Positions 1-7,301 of a stretch of DNA of 64,000 nt are shown one piece after another. Below the pieces are notes generated by a model. That model made no database searches and had not been told where the DNA came from. It saw nothing but the letters and a program-made list of their open reading frames with translations. The stretch's first letter is position 1, and each line of letters begins with the position of its first letter. The position numbers and the translations under genes are program-made. Source of the stretch: Oleiagrimonas soli (GTDB taxonomy: Bacteria > Pseudomonadota > Gammaproteobacteria > Xanthomonadales > Rhodanobacteraceae); assembly GCF_000761445.1 (NCBI RefSeq), contig NZ_KN196470.1, forward strand, positions 866,699 to 930,698. Reading direction: 5' to 3'.

Positions 1-355
1 CGAGCACCGAGAACGCCGCGCACAACCCGATGTGTCCCAGCACCTGACGCAGGCCGCTCCCGTGGATCAGCCGCCGAAGAATCAGCCGACGGGCCAGGCC
101 TCCGAAGAGTGCAACCGGGACCGCATTGGCCAGTCCGCCGAGCAGGGCTTCGCCGACCCCCGAGGCGCGCGCAACGTAAAGAGTGACGCTGTATGCGACG
201 AACACGATCACGATGGCGATGGCATCGAACCGGTGGCTGCCGATCGTCCAGTCCGTCGGCGGAACCTCGTCGCGGGCGTCTGAGATTGGGCCCATGTCCG
301 GAGGATCGATCGCAGAAACCGTTTCGTCGGCGCTGGAAGCATGCCGGGGAGTCAT
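1..355 (-). CDS. N-terminal part of a membrane protein, possibly a LytS-type sensor kinase (cut by window edge)
   Basis: The leftward open frame begins at ATG 355 and runs off the left edge, leaving 118 codons. After a hydrophilic stretch of about 45 residues come two hydrophobic segments, one near residues 48-66 and one near 70-85, followed by a basic loop and the start of a third. The passage GGLANAVPVALFGGLARR resembles the membrane part that precedes the kinase core in LytS-like sensors of this bacterial group, but no kinase motif lies inside the window. An in-frame ATG about 20 codons downstream is an alternative start. Neither start has a convincing ribosome binding site. The gene begins 9 bases after the stop of the esterase remnant on the same strand. 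The membrane location is well supported; the kinase assignment is a guess. Confidence 0.45.
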   Translation of the reverse strand, partial: MTPRHASSADETVSAIDPPDMGPISDARDEVPPTDWTIGSHRFDAIAIVIVFVAYSVTLYVARASGVGEALLGGLANAVPVALFGGLARRLILRRLIHGSGLRQVLGHIGLCAAFSVL

Positions 356-363
356 GTGCCGAG

Positions 364-622
364 TTATACCCGTGGCCTCTCTGTTTCAGCAACAGGCAGG
401 GCGGCCGCGGCTTCGAGAGCGCTCTGTTGCCCGGATGCCGCGGGCAGCAAGGCATCGATCGGCAACAGTCGCTCCATCATCTGTGTCGTCACACTTTCGT
501 TGGCGAGAAGCATGTGCCCATGCCGGGCGGTAAGTGCATCTCGCCATGCGGGAGCGACTGGCGAATACGCGGGCAGCGGCGACGGGGATCAGGTTGTCGT
601 TCATGCCGTGCCAGAGGATGCC
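364..622 (-). pseudogene. Frameshifted C-terminal remnant of an alpha/beta hydrolase (esterase)
   Basis: Read leftward, one frame contains GILWHGMNDNLIPVAAA (about 622-575). This is the strand and acid-residue region of an esterase-type alpha/beta hydrolase. The continuation sits in the next frame: AYSPVAPAWRDALTARHGHM, then LLANESVTTQMMERLLP, ending at the stop at 364-366. The His of RHGHM is the likely catalytic histidine. A one-base shift near 570-575 separates the two parts, and everything upstream of GILW (nucleophile elbow included) is missing. The gene is therefore both truncated and frameshifted. It abuts the LysR remnant head to head, consistent with one deletion through a divergent pair. 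Confidence 0.55.
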
Positions 623-627
623 GCTGC

Positions 628-783
628 GGCTACACGGCCGATGCACTGATCGCTGAGGACCTGTCGCAGGGCGGGTCGTTGAGCGATTCGCCGGTGCACC
701 AGCTCTGGCTACCCGGCGCCGACCGCGAGTGTCCGGTGCGCTGCCTGGTCGATTTTCTGGCCGCGTCCATGGCCGACGAATGA
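628..783 (+). pseudogene. C-terminal fragment of a LysR-type regulator
   Basis: The rightward frame ending at TGA 781-783 reads TADALIAEDLSQG, a spacer, then VHQLWLPGADRECPVRCLVD and FLAASMADE. The first part matches the 'IAEDL..GrLv' step of LysR substrate-binding domains. The second matches their C-terminal 'ya.lp..r..p.kvRafvdFL' end. Only about 50 codons remain. The helix-turn-helix and most of the effector domain are absent, and the similarity stops near 628, where the esterase remnant begins on the other strand. No start codon with a ribosome binding site is present, so this is a dead fragment. Confidence 0.5.
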
Positions 784-860
784 AACCATGGGCTACCCGG
801 GGCGGCGGGAGACGGAGTGGTTCATGCTATTCTCGCAGAGCCGACCGAGTCGGCATGAAC

Positions 861-997
861 GTCTTCAGGGCGGGGTGGAAGTCCCCACCGGCGGTAGGTG
901 CCACGGCACGAGCCCGCGAGCGCTCACGAGGTTTCGTGAGGTCAGCAGATCCGGTCCAAGTCCGGAGCCGACGGTTACAGTCCGGATGAAAGAAGAC
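861..997 (+). promoter_or_regulatory. FMN riboswitch (RFN element)
   Basis: The conserved RFN core elements are visible in order: AGGGCGGGGTGGAAGTCCCC at 867-886, ACCGGCGGTA at 887-896, GAGCCCGCGAGCGC near 911, then ATCCGGTCCAAGTCCGGAG, GACGGTTACAGTC and GGATGAAAGAAGAC. The closing helix P1 is GTCTTC (861-866) paired with GAAGAC (992-997). It lies ahead of ribE and the riboflavin operon. In this family, FMN binding lowers expression by premature termination or by hiding the ribosome binding site. Here a terminator hairpin follows at 1028-1050, so transcription attenuation is the likely mode. Confidence 0.93.
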
Positions 998-1027
998 GGC
1001 CACGTCACTGCCTCGCGCGGTGGCGCA

Positions 1028-1050
1028 GCCTCGTGCCTTGAGGCGTTTTT
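1028..1050 (+). terminator. Intrinsic terminator of the FMN riboswitch expression platform
   Basis: GCCTC (1028-1032) and GAGGC (1040-1044) form a short stem around a 7-base loop, followed by GTTTTT. It sits 30 bases after the aptamer and about 85 bases before ribE, where a ligand-controlled terminator is expected. The stem is short, so efficiency may depend on neighbouring pairing. Confidence 0.65.
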
Positions 1051-1078
1051 CGTCCATCCACACGACGGGAAACGTTTC

Positions 1079-1132
1079 ATGAAAACCATCTCTGCAAGTT
1101 CCGCTTGCGCCTTCCGACGGGGAGGGCGCTGA
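1079..1132 (+). CDS. 17-codon leader ORF between the riboswitch terminator and ribE
   Basis: ATG at 1079 opens a frame of 17 codons, MKTISASSACAFRRGGR, that stops at 1130-1132, one base before the ribE ATG at 1134. The last codons contain GGGGAGGG, which is also the probable ribE ribosome binding site. If the leader is translated, its terminating ribosome would sit on the ribE start. The upstream ACGGGAAACG is a weak binding site at best. It may be chance, or a coupling leader under riboswitch control. Confidence 0.3.
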   Translation: MKTISASSACAFRRGGR

Positions 1133-1133
1133 C

Positions 1134-1775
1134 ATGTTCACCGGCATCATCCAGGCCGTGGGCCGCGTGCGCGGTCTCGAACGGCGCGGCGGCGACGTGC
1201 GTTTGTCCATCGACACCGGCGCGCTCGATCTTTCCGATGTGCAGCTCGGCGATTCCATCGCCGTGGCCGGTTGCTGTCTGACCGCGGTGGCGCTCGATGA
1301 CGGCGGGTTCGCCGCCGATGTGTCCAACGAGTCGCTGTCGCTGACCACGCTGGGGCGGCTCAAGCGCGGCGATCCGGTCAATCTGGAAAAGGCGCTGCGT
1401 CTGGCCGACCGGCTGGGCGGGCATCTGGTGTCCGGTCACGTCGACGGGCTCGGCAAGGTGGTCTCGGTGACCGCCGACGCGCGCTCGCAGCGCTGGACGT
1501 TCGAGGTGCCGAAGGACCTCGCGCGCTACATCGCGCACAAGGGCTCGATCACCATCGACGGCACCAGTCTGACCGTGAACGAGGTCGACGACGTGCGTTT
1601 CGGCGTCAATCTGATTCCGCACACGGTCGAACACACCACCTTCGCCCAGCGCCGCGTCGGCGATGCCGTGAACCTCGAAGTGGATGTGGTCGCGCGCTAT
1701 GTCGAGCGTCTGCTCGGCGCGGGCCAGGGCGGCGGCATCGACGCGGATTTCCTGAACAAGCACGGCTTCGCCTGA
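1134..1775 (+). CDS. ribE: Riboflavin synthase, alpha subunit
   Basis: The 213-residue protein catalyses dismutation of two 6,7-dimethyl-8-ribityllumazine molecules into riboflavin and the ribityl-pyrimidine precursor, the last step of riboflavin synthesis. It begins MFTGIIQAVGRV, the hallmark N-terminus. It has the internal duplication of this family: a first barrel around residues 1-97 and a second from about 98, each with an MFTGI/HLVSGHVDG-type element (HLVSGHVDGLG near residue 100). The SLTVNEV motif of the second barrel is present. The length is normal. GGGGAGGG just upstream is a strong ribosome binding site. It is the first enzyme gene behind the FMN riboswitch. No ribD is adjacent. 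Confidence 0.95.
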   Translation: MFTGIIQAVGRVRGLERRGGDVRLSIDTGALDLSDVQLGDSIAVAGCCLTAVALDDGGFAADVSNESLSLTTLGRLKRGDPVNLEKALRLADRLGGHLVSGHVDGLGKVVSVTADARSQRWTFEVPKDLARYIAHKGSITIDGTSLTVNEVDDVRFGVNLIPHTVEHTTFAQRRVGDAVNLEVDVVARYVERLLGAGQGGGIDADFLNKHGFA

Positions 1776-1801
1776 TCGGCGCGAAGCGAGGAACGACGAA
1801 C

Positions 1802-2893
1802 ATGGCATTCAACACCATCCCCGAACTGCTCGAGGACATCCGCGCCGGCCGCATGGTCGTGATTCTCGACGACGAGGATCGCGAGAACGAAGGCGACCTG
1901 ATCATGGCCGCATCCATGGTGCGCCCCGAGGACATCAACTTCATGGTGCGCGAGGCGCGCGGTCTGGTCTGCCTGGCGCTGACCGAGCAGCGCTGCCGAC
2001 AGCTCGGCCTGAAGCCGATGGTCAGCGACAATACCTCACCGTACCACACCAATTTCACCGTCTCCATCGAGGCAGCCGAGGGCGTGACCACGGGCATTTC
2101 CGCCTACGACCGCGCGCGCACGGTGCAGGCGGCGGTGAAGGCCGACGCGCGTCCCGCGGACCTGACCCAGCCGGGCCACATCTTCCCGCTGACCGCGCAG
2201 CCGGGCGGCGTACTGCGCCGCGCCGGACACACCGAAGCGGCGGCCGATCTGGCCGGTCTGGCCGGGCTGGAGCCGGCTGGCGTGCTGGTCGAAGTGCTGC
2301 ACGAGGACGGCTCGATGGCGCGGCGTCCGGAACTGGAAGCCTTCGCCGCCAAGCATGGCCTGAAGATCGGCACCATCGCCGACCTCATCAGCTACCGCAT
2401 GGAGACCGAAAAGACGGTCGAGCGCGTGCACGAGTCCGAGGTCGACACCGAAGCCGGGACGTTCCGTCTGGTGGCCTATCGCGACCTGCTCGATCACGGT
2501 CTGCATTTCGCCTTGGTGCGCGGTACGGTCGACGACGACGCGCCGGTGCTGACCCGCGTGCACATGCGCAACACGCTGTCCGACGTGCTGCATCTCAAGC
2601 GCGACGACCTGGGGTTGACGGTCACCGCCGCGCTGCGCCGCATCGCCGAAGAGCAGCGCGGCGTGCTGCTGGTGCTGTCCGGTGCGGACACCGCCGATGC
2701 GTTGATGGCGCGCCTGGAAGGCCGCGCGCCGCAGCGCGAGGACGAGGATGCGCAGCAGCAGGAATGGCGTCAGCTCGGTCTCGGTGCGCAGATCCTGGCC
2801 GACCTCGGCGTGCATCGTCTGCGCGTGCTGGGCACGCCGCGCAAGCTGGTCGGTCTGGGCGGTTTCGGTCTGGAAGTGGTCGAGCATGTGTGA
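1802..2893 (+). CDS. ribBA: 3,4-dihydroxy-2-butanone 4-phosphate synthase fused to a degenerate GTP cyclohydrolase II domain
   Basis: This is a 363-residue two-domain protein. Residues 1 to about 200 are the RibB domain, which makes the four-carbon unit of riboflavin from ribulose 5-phosphate. DDEDRENEGDL (acid loop), the region up to SPYHTNFTVSIEA, and the TQPGHIFPL and RRAGHTEAA motifs are intact. The rest aligns with the RibA (GTP cyclohydrolase II) fold. The family's zinc-binding segment with its three cysteines (HSeC...R.CDCG) is replaced by MRNTLSDVLHLKRDDLG, and no zinc cysteine remains. The protein is therefore very likely only a RibB enzyme, as in RibBX-type fusions, and another GTP cyclohydrolase II would be needed in the genome. 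Confidence 0.9.
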   Translation: MAFNTIPELLEDIRAGRMVVILDDEDRENEGDLIMAASMVRPEDINFMVREARGLVCLALTEQRCRQLGLKPMVSDNTSPYHTNFTVSIEAAEGVTTGISAYDRARTVQAAVKADARPADLTQPGHIFPLTAQPGGVLRRAGHTEAAADLAGLAGLEPAGVLVEVLHEDGSMARRPELEAFAAKHGLKIGTIADLISYRMETEKTVERVHESEVDTEAGTFRLVAYRDLLDHGLHFALVRGTVDDDAPVLTRVHMRNTLSDVLHLKRDDLGLTVTAALRRIAEEQRGVLLVLSGADTADALMARLEGRAPQREDEDAQQQEWRQLGLGAQILADLGVHRLRVLGTPRKLVGLGGFGLEVVEHV

Positions 2894-2989
2894 GTCGCTT
2901 CGCGCCTTCGTGCGCGCAGGCGTGCGCGCGACGGGCCGCAAGCTGCTAGCCTTTGCCCGAGCGCTCCCCGCACCGACCCCGAACGCGAC

Positions 2990-3946
2990 ATGACATCGTC
3001 CCTGACCATCCAGCTGGTCGCGCCTTCCGGCTTCGCCGATCCGCAAGCCGTGCAGCGTGGCGTCGATCGCCTGCAGCGTGCCGGGCATCGCGTGCTCGGC
3101 GCCGAGGCCGGGTTGCGGCGCTATCTGCGCTTTGCCGGCAGCGACGCCGTACGCGCCGAGGAGATCAATCGCCTGGGCGATCCCGATGTGCCTCTGCCGG
3201 ATGTGGTGATGGCCGTGCGTGGCGGCTACGGCGCGCATCGCATCCTGCCGCTGCTGGACTACGAAGCGCTGCGCGCGCGGCTGGCCGGCAGCCTGTGCGT
3301 GCTGGTCGGTCACAGCGACTTCACGGCCATCAACCTGGCGCTGAACGCGCGCGCCGACGTGGTCAGCTTCGCCGGCCCCATGCTGGCCTACGATTTCGGC
3401 GGTCAGTCGACCAGCGGCTTCACCATCGAACATTTCTGGAACACCGTGCGCGCGCCGTCGCGGCGCGTGACGTGGGAGACGCGTGCCGAGACCGGCATCG
3501 ACGTGCACGGCATGCTGTGGGGCGGCAATCTGGCGGTGGTGTGCAGCCTGCTCGGCACGCCGTACCTGCCGGAGGTCGACAACGGCATCCTGTTCATCGA
3601 GGACGTGTTCGAGCCGGTCTACCGGATCGAGCGGCTGCTCTACCAGCTCAAGCTCAGCGGCGTGCTGGATCGCCAGCGTGCGATCCTGCTCGGCGATTTT
3701 TCCGGCTACCGCGGCGACGAATACGATCCGGCCTACGATTTGCGCGCCGTGGTCAGTCAACTGCGCAGCATCACCGACGTGCCGGTCATCGGCGGTCTGC
3801 CGTTCGGCCATTGCCGCGACAAGCTGACCCTGCCGGTCGGCAGCCGCTCGCGCCTGCGCGTGCACGAAGGCGGGCGCGCGGAGCTGGCCTTTTCCGGGTA
3901 CCCGTTCCTGGCCGCCGCCGCGCCGGCCGCCCAGTCGGCGATCTAA
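2990..3946 (+). CDS. ldcA: LD-carboxypeptidase (S66 family, muramoyltetrapeptide carboxypeptidase)
   Basis: The 318-residue cytoplasmic serine peptidase is expected to remove the terminal D-alanine from tetrapeptides during murein recycling. S66 features are visible: the nucleophile serine in [11 protein letters not shown] (near residue 105), [17 protein letters not shown], the catalytic glutamate region [16 protein letters not shown] (near 205), and the catalytic histidine in [14 protein letters not shown] (near 280). There is no signal peptide, as expected for the recycling enzyme. It lies inside the riboflavin operon between ribBA and ribH in the same direction, so it is probably cotranscribed. 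ATG 2990 is used because the earlier open stretch overlaps spacer sequence. Confidence 0.87.
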   Translation: MTSSLTIQLVAPSGFADPQAVQRGVDRLQRAGHRVLGAEAGLRRYLRFAGSDAVRAEEINRLGDPDVPLPDVVMAVRGGYGAHRILPLLDYEALRARLAGSLCVLVGHSDFTAINLALNARADVVSFAGPMLAYDFGGQSTSGFTIEHFWNTVRAPSRRVTWETRAETGIDVHGMLWGGNLAVVCSLLGTPYLPEVDNGILFIEDVFEPVYRIERLLYQLKLSGVLDRQRAILLGDFSGYRGDEYDPAYDLRAVVSQLRSITDVPVIGGLPFGHCRDKLTLPVGSRSRLRVHEGGRAELAFSGYPFLAAAAPAAQSAI

Positions 3947-4005
3947 AAGACGTACAATGGGCGGTCCCGCGCGGGCCTGCCCACGTTCTGGAGCATGAGA
4001 GAAAC

Positions 4006-4467
4006 ATGAACATCATCGAAGGCGATTTCGCCACGCCGAAAGGCCGTTTTGCCCTGGTGGCCGGCCGTTTCAACGGATTTGTCGTCGAGGCCCTGGTGCA
4101 GGGCGCGCGCGACGCGCTGGTGCGTCACGGCGTGGCCGACGACGCCATCGACCTGATCCGCGTGCCCGGCGCATGGGAAATTCCGCTGGCCGCGCGCCGC
4201 CTGGCGACGTCGGGCGAGTACGCCGCGGTGATCGCGCTGGGCGCGGTGATCCGCGGTTCCACGCCGCATTTCGACTACGTGGCCGGCGAAGCCGCCAAGG
4301 GCCTGGCTGCCGCTGCGAACGACAGCGGCGTGCCGGTGGCCTTCGGCGTGCTGACCACCGACACCATCGAGCAAGCCATCGAGCGCTCCGGCACCAAGGC
4401 CGGCAACAAGGGTGCCGACGCCGCGCTGGCGGCGTTGGAGATGGTCAACTTGTACGCGAAGCTGTGA
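4006..4467 (+). CDS. ribH: 6,7-dimethyl-8-ribityllumazine synthase
   Basis: The 153-residue protein condenses the RibB product with the ribityl-pyrimidine to give lumazine, the substrate of RibE. It assembles as an icosahedral or pentameric shell in the family. Visible motifs are [15 protein letters not shown] (phosphate and substrate site), [29 protein letters not shown] and the catalytic-histidine region, then [20 protein letters not shown] 4006 follows GAGAGAAAC. A much longer upstream frame is antisense-like noise over ldcA. The stop TGA overlaps a GTG in the nusB frame, indicating tight coupling. Confidence 0.95.
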   Translation: MNIIEGDFATPKGRFALVAGRFNGFVVEALVQGARDALVRHGVADDAIDLIRVPGAWEIPLAARRLATSGEYAAVIALGAVIRGSTPHFDYVAGEAAKGLAAAANDSGVPVAFGVLTTDTIEQAIERSGTKAGNKGADAALAALEMVNLYAKL

Positions 4468-4472
4468 CCGCG

Positions 4473-4919
4473 ATGCGTACCGACGGCATCGACCCGGCTG
4501 CCCGTTCGCGCTCGCGCCGTCGCGCGCTGCAGGCGATCTACGCCTGGCAGATGAACGACGCCGGCATCGACAAGGTGATCGCGCAGTTCCGTCACGAACA
4601 GGACATGGAAGTGGCGGACCTGGAGTACTTCGAGGACCTGCTGAAGGGCGTGGCCGCGCACGTGGCCGAGCTCGATGCCGGCATCACGCCGCATCTGGAT
4701 CGCCCGGTCGAGCAGGTCGATCCGATCGAGCGCGCGGCGCTGCGTCTGGCGGCCTACGAACTCAAGTTCCGGCCCGACGTGCCGTACCGCGTGGTCATCA
4801 ACGAGGCGGTCGAAGTGACCAAGCGTTTCGGCGCCGACCACGGTCACACCTACGTCAACGGCGTGCTCGACAAGCTGGCGCAGGACTGGCGTCGGCTGGA
4901 GAAGCAGGGCGGCGCCTGA
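4473..4919 (+). CDS. nusB: Transcription antitermination factor NusB
   Basis: The 148-residue all-helical RNA-binding protein pairs with NusE (S10) on boxA of rRNA leader transcripts. SRSRRRALQAIYAWQM near the N-terminus and the C-terminal VVINEAVEVTKRFGADHGHTYVNGVLDKLA are diagnostic. The ATG at 4473 lies 5 bases after the ribH stop. A GTG at 4464, overlapping the ribH stop, is an in-frame alternative start. The ribH-nusB-thiL-pgpA order is standard for gammaproteobacteria. Confidence 0.95.
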   Translation: MRTDGIDPAARSRSRRRALQAIYAWQMNDAGIDKVIAQFRHEQDMEVADLEYFEDLLKGVAAHVAELDAGITPHLDRPVEQVDPIERAALRLAAYELKFRPDVPYRVVINEAVEVTKRFGADHGHTYVNGVLDKLAQDWRRLEKQGGA

Positions 4920-4941
4920 GCGCGTCCCCTGCGCGGGCGTC

Positions 4942-5922
4942 ATGGAATTCGATCTGATCGAGGCCATTCGCGCGCGCAGCGCGACGCGGCGCGAGGACGT
5001 GCTGCTGGGTATCGGCGACGACGCCGCGCTGCTGCGTCCGCCGCCCGGCCATGCGTTGGCGGTGGCCGTCGACACGCTGCTCGAAGGCGTGCATTTTCCG
5101 CTCGGCACCGCGCCGGCCGACATCGGCTGGAAAGCGCTGGCGGTCAATCTTTCCGATCTCGCGGCGATGGGCGCGACGCCGGCCTGGGCGCTGCTGTCGT
5201 TGAGTCTGCCGCGCGCGGATCGCCGCTTTGTCGAGGGGTTTCTGGACGGTTTCATGGCGCTGGCCGAGCCGCATCGTCTGGCGCTGGTCGGCGGCGACAC
5301 CACGCGTGGAACGCTGGCCGTCAGCGTCACCGTGCATGGTTTCGTGCATGAGGAGCAGGCGCTGCGACGCAGCGGCGCGAAGCCGGGCGATGCGATCTTC
5401 GTCACCGGCACGCTGGGCGATGCCGCGGCGGGGCTGGCCTGTCTGGATCGCCAGCGCGACGATGCCGATCGCCTGCTGACAAGCGCGGTCGACAGTCGCA
5501 AGGCGCTGATCGAGCGGCTCAATCGTCCGTCGCCGCGCGTGGCCGCGGGGCAATGGCTGCGCGAGGTCGCGAGCGCCTGCATCGACGTGTCCGACGGCCT
5601 GCTCGCCGACCTCGGTCATCTGTGCAAGGCGAGCGGCGTGGGTGCTTCGCTCGATGTCGACGCCTTGCCGCTGTCCTCGGCGTTGCTCACCCTGTTCGCC
5701 GACAACGCGCGCGACTTCGCGCTGACCGGCGGCGACGACTACGAACTGTGTTTCACCGCCGCGCCCGAACACGCCGCCCGCATCGTCGCCGACCTTGCGC
5801 GGCAGGGCTGCGGCGCGGCCCGCATCGGCCGCATCGTCGCCGAGGAAGGCGTGGCACTACACGACGCGGACGGGCGCCGCGTGACCGCATCGGCCTCCGG
5901 ATGGGATCATTTCCGCACATGA
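4942..5922 (+). CDS. thiL: Thiamine-monophosphate kinase
   Basis: The 326-residue enzyme phosphorylates thiamine monophosphate to thiamine diphosphate with ATP. It is a PurM/AIR-synthase-fold protein. LGIGDDAALLRPP near residue 28 holds the metal-binding aspartates. VAVDTLLEGVHFP, GDTTRG, CIDVSDGLLADLGHL and LTGGDDYELCFTA are all family motifs. The length is normal. The stop codon overlaps the pgpA ATG by the 4-base ATGA arrangement, so the two are probably translationally coupled. Confidence 0.95.
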   Translation: MEFDLIEAIRARSATRREDVLLGIGDDAALLRPPPGHALAVAVDTLLEGVHFPLGTAPADIGWKALAVNLSDLAAMGATPAWALLSLSLPRADRRFVEGFLDGFMALAEPHRLALVGGDTTRGTLAVSVTVHGFVHEEQALRRSGAKPGDAIFVTGTLGDAAAGLACLDRQRDDADRLLTSAVDSRKALIERLNRPSPRVAAGQWLREVASACIDVSDGLLADLGHLCKASGVGASLDVDALPLSSALLTLFADNARDFALTGGDDYELCFTAAPEHAARIVADLARQGCGAARIGRIVAEEGVALHDADGRRVTASASGWDHFRT

Positions 5923-6419
5923 CCGCTCGCACTTCGCTCACATCGACGCAGCGCACGGCGTTGCTCACGCATCCGGCCGGCTGGCTGGCGCTGTTCTTCG
6001 GCGCGGGCCTCGCGCCGGTCGCGCAGGGCACCGTCGGTTCGGCGCTGGCGATCGTGCCGTGGTGGTTCATGCGCGACATCGGCGCGCCGGCCTGGGGGCT
6101 GGTGCTGATCGTCGGCTTTGCCATCGGCCTGTGGGCATGTGGCGAGAGCGGGCGGCGCATCGGCGTGTCCGATCACCGCGCCCTGGTCTGGGACGAAGTG
6201 ATCGGCCAATGGATCGCGCTGCTGCCGGCGCTGGCCGCGCCGTGGTGGGCGGTGCTCGCCGGCTTCGCCCTGTTCCGCTTCTTCGACGTGCTCAAGCCGT
6301 GGCCGATCCGCTGGCTCGACGCCCGCGTGAAGGGCGGCATCGGCGTGATGCTGGATGACGTGGTGGCCGGCGCGTTCGCGGCCATCGTGCTGGCCGCTAT
6401 CCTGTATTTCCTGCACTGA
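5919..6419 (+). CDS. pgpA: Phosphatidylglycerophosphatase A
   Basis: The 166-residue inner-membrane enzyme dephosphorylates phosphatidylglycerophosphate to phosphatidylglycerol. GAGLAPVAQGTVGS near residue 30, VWDEVIGQWIAL and FRFFDVLKPWPIR with KGGIGVMLDDVVAG are characteristic, and the acidic residues of the DE and DD motifs form the active site. Four hydrophobic segments are visible. The start at 5919 overlaps the thiL stop; an in-frame ATG six codons upstream is possible. It is the last gene of the operon and faces the GDT1-type gene, with stops 11 bases apart. Confidence 0.92.
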   Translation: MTARTSLTSTQRTALLTHPAGWLALFFGAGLAPVAQGTVGSALAIVPWWFMRDIGAPAWGLVLIVGFAIGLWACGESGRRIGVSDHRALVWDEVIGQWIALLPALAAPWWAVLAGFALFRFFDVLKPWPIRWLDARVKGGIGVMLDDVVAGAFAAIVLAAILYFLH

Positions 6420-6429
6420 CGCCAGCGCG

Positions 6430-6999
6430 TTATACCTTCGCGCCGCTCCACAGCGTCCAGATCGCCAGACCCGCGAACAGCACGGCCGATGCCAGACGCG
6501 TGGCGCGCAGCGGCAGCCGGTTGGCGAAACGCGAGCCCAGCCACACCACCGGTACGTTGGCCAGCAGCATGCCCACGGTGGTGCCGGCCACGACCTGCCA
6601 CAGCGGGTGATACTGCGCCGCCAGCACCACGGTGGCGATCTGCGTCTTGTCGCCCATCTCGGCCAGGAAGAAGGCGATGATCGTCGCCACCATCACGCCG
6701 TGGCGCGGCTTGTCCTTGCCTTCGTCTTCTTCCATGCGGTCGGGGATCAGGATCCACACGGCCATCGCCAGCAGCGAGGCGACCACCACCCAGTGCAGCA
6801 CCTGCGGCGTCAGCCAGCGCGCGAGCAGTTCGCCGACGAAGCCGGCCAGGGCATGATTGACGAGGGTGGCGATCAGAATGCCGATGCAGATCGGCCACGG
6901 CTTGCGGTAGCGCGCCGCGAGGATCAGCGAGAGCAATTGGGTCTTGTCGCCGACTTCGGCCAACGCGACGGTGGCGGCGGCGATGAGGAAAGTTTGCAT
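6430..6999 (-). CDS. TMEM165/GDT1 family (UPF0016) cation transporter, probable manganese exporter
   Basis: The 189-residue membrane protein has six predicted helices in two repeats, and each repeat carries the signature ExGDKT: ALAEVGDKTQLLSL near residue 14 and FLAEMGDKTQIATV near 112. Family members exchange Mn2+ or Ca2+ for protons; MneA of Vibrio cholerae is a bacterial Mn2+ exporter of this type. A central hydrophilic loop (PDRMEEDEGKDKPRHG) links the repeats. A yybP-ykoY manganese riboswitch lies directly upstream, which argues for Mn2+ efflux under Mn2+-induced expression. ATG 6999 was chosen because the longer frame upstream runs through the riboswitch. Confidence 0.88.
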   Translation of the reverse strand: MQTFLIAAATVALAEVGDKTQLLSLILAARYRKPWPICIGILIATLVNHALAGFVGELLARWLTPQVLHWVVVASLLAMAVWILIPDRMEEDEGKDKPRHGVMVATIIAFFLAEMGDKTQIATVVLAAQYHPLWQVVAGTTVGMLLANVPVVWLGSRFANRLPLRATRLASAVLFAGLAIWTLWSGAKV

Positions 7000-7075
7000 G
7001 CAGACTCCTGGGACCGGGGACGAAGGACGCGATGATTCGCACGCCGCGCCCCGGTCGGGTCGTTGCGTGAGAACC

Positions 7076-7188
7076 AGCGGTCTTGCCGGAAGCGGATGGG
7101 CTCCGCATCGCGCGCGCCATGATCGGTCGATCAAGTGTGTTGACGCGCGCCCCGACGCATGTCGTCGCCGGTCGGCTACTCCCCGATG
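7076..7188 (-). promoter_or_regulatory. yybP-ykoY manganese riboswitch
   Basis: Read leftward, the leader contains GGGGAGTAGCCG (7184-7173), a stem-loop, GTCAACACACTTGATC, a second stem including ATCATGGCGCGC, and GCAAGACCGC (7087-7078). These are the conserved blocks of the yybP-ykoY family in the right order and spacing. The leader ends about 80 bases before the GDT1-type start. The family senses Mn2+ and switches on exporters such as MntP and UPF0016 proteins. A GC-rich stem (CCGACCGGGGCGCGG region) between aptamer and gene could be the expression platform. Confidence 0.8.
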
Positions 7189-7301
7189 GAGCGGGCGCAA
7201 GCCTAATGCACCCGAGCGGGGCTTGCAAATGCCTACTTCACCGAAGATTCCGCCGGTCGGGCGCATACTGAGGCCCGGTTTCACTCTTCGAGGTCGATGT
7301 C

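Noticed and set aside
356-860. Possible intact small genes in the region before the FMN riboswitch
   Set aside because: The open frames there mix fragments of an esterase and a LysR regulator in different frames and strands. None has a start, a binding site and a coherent domain.
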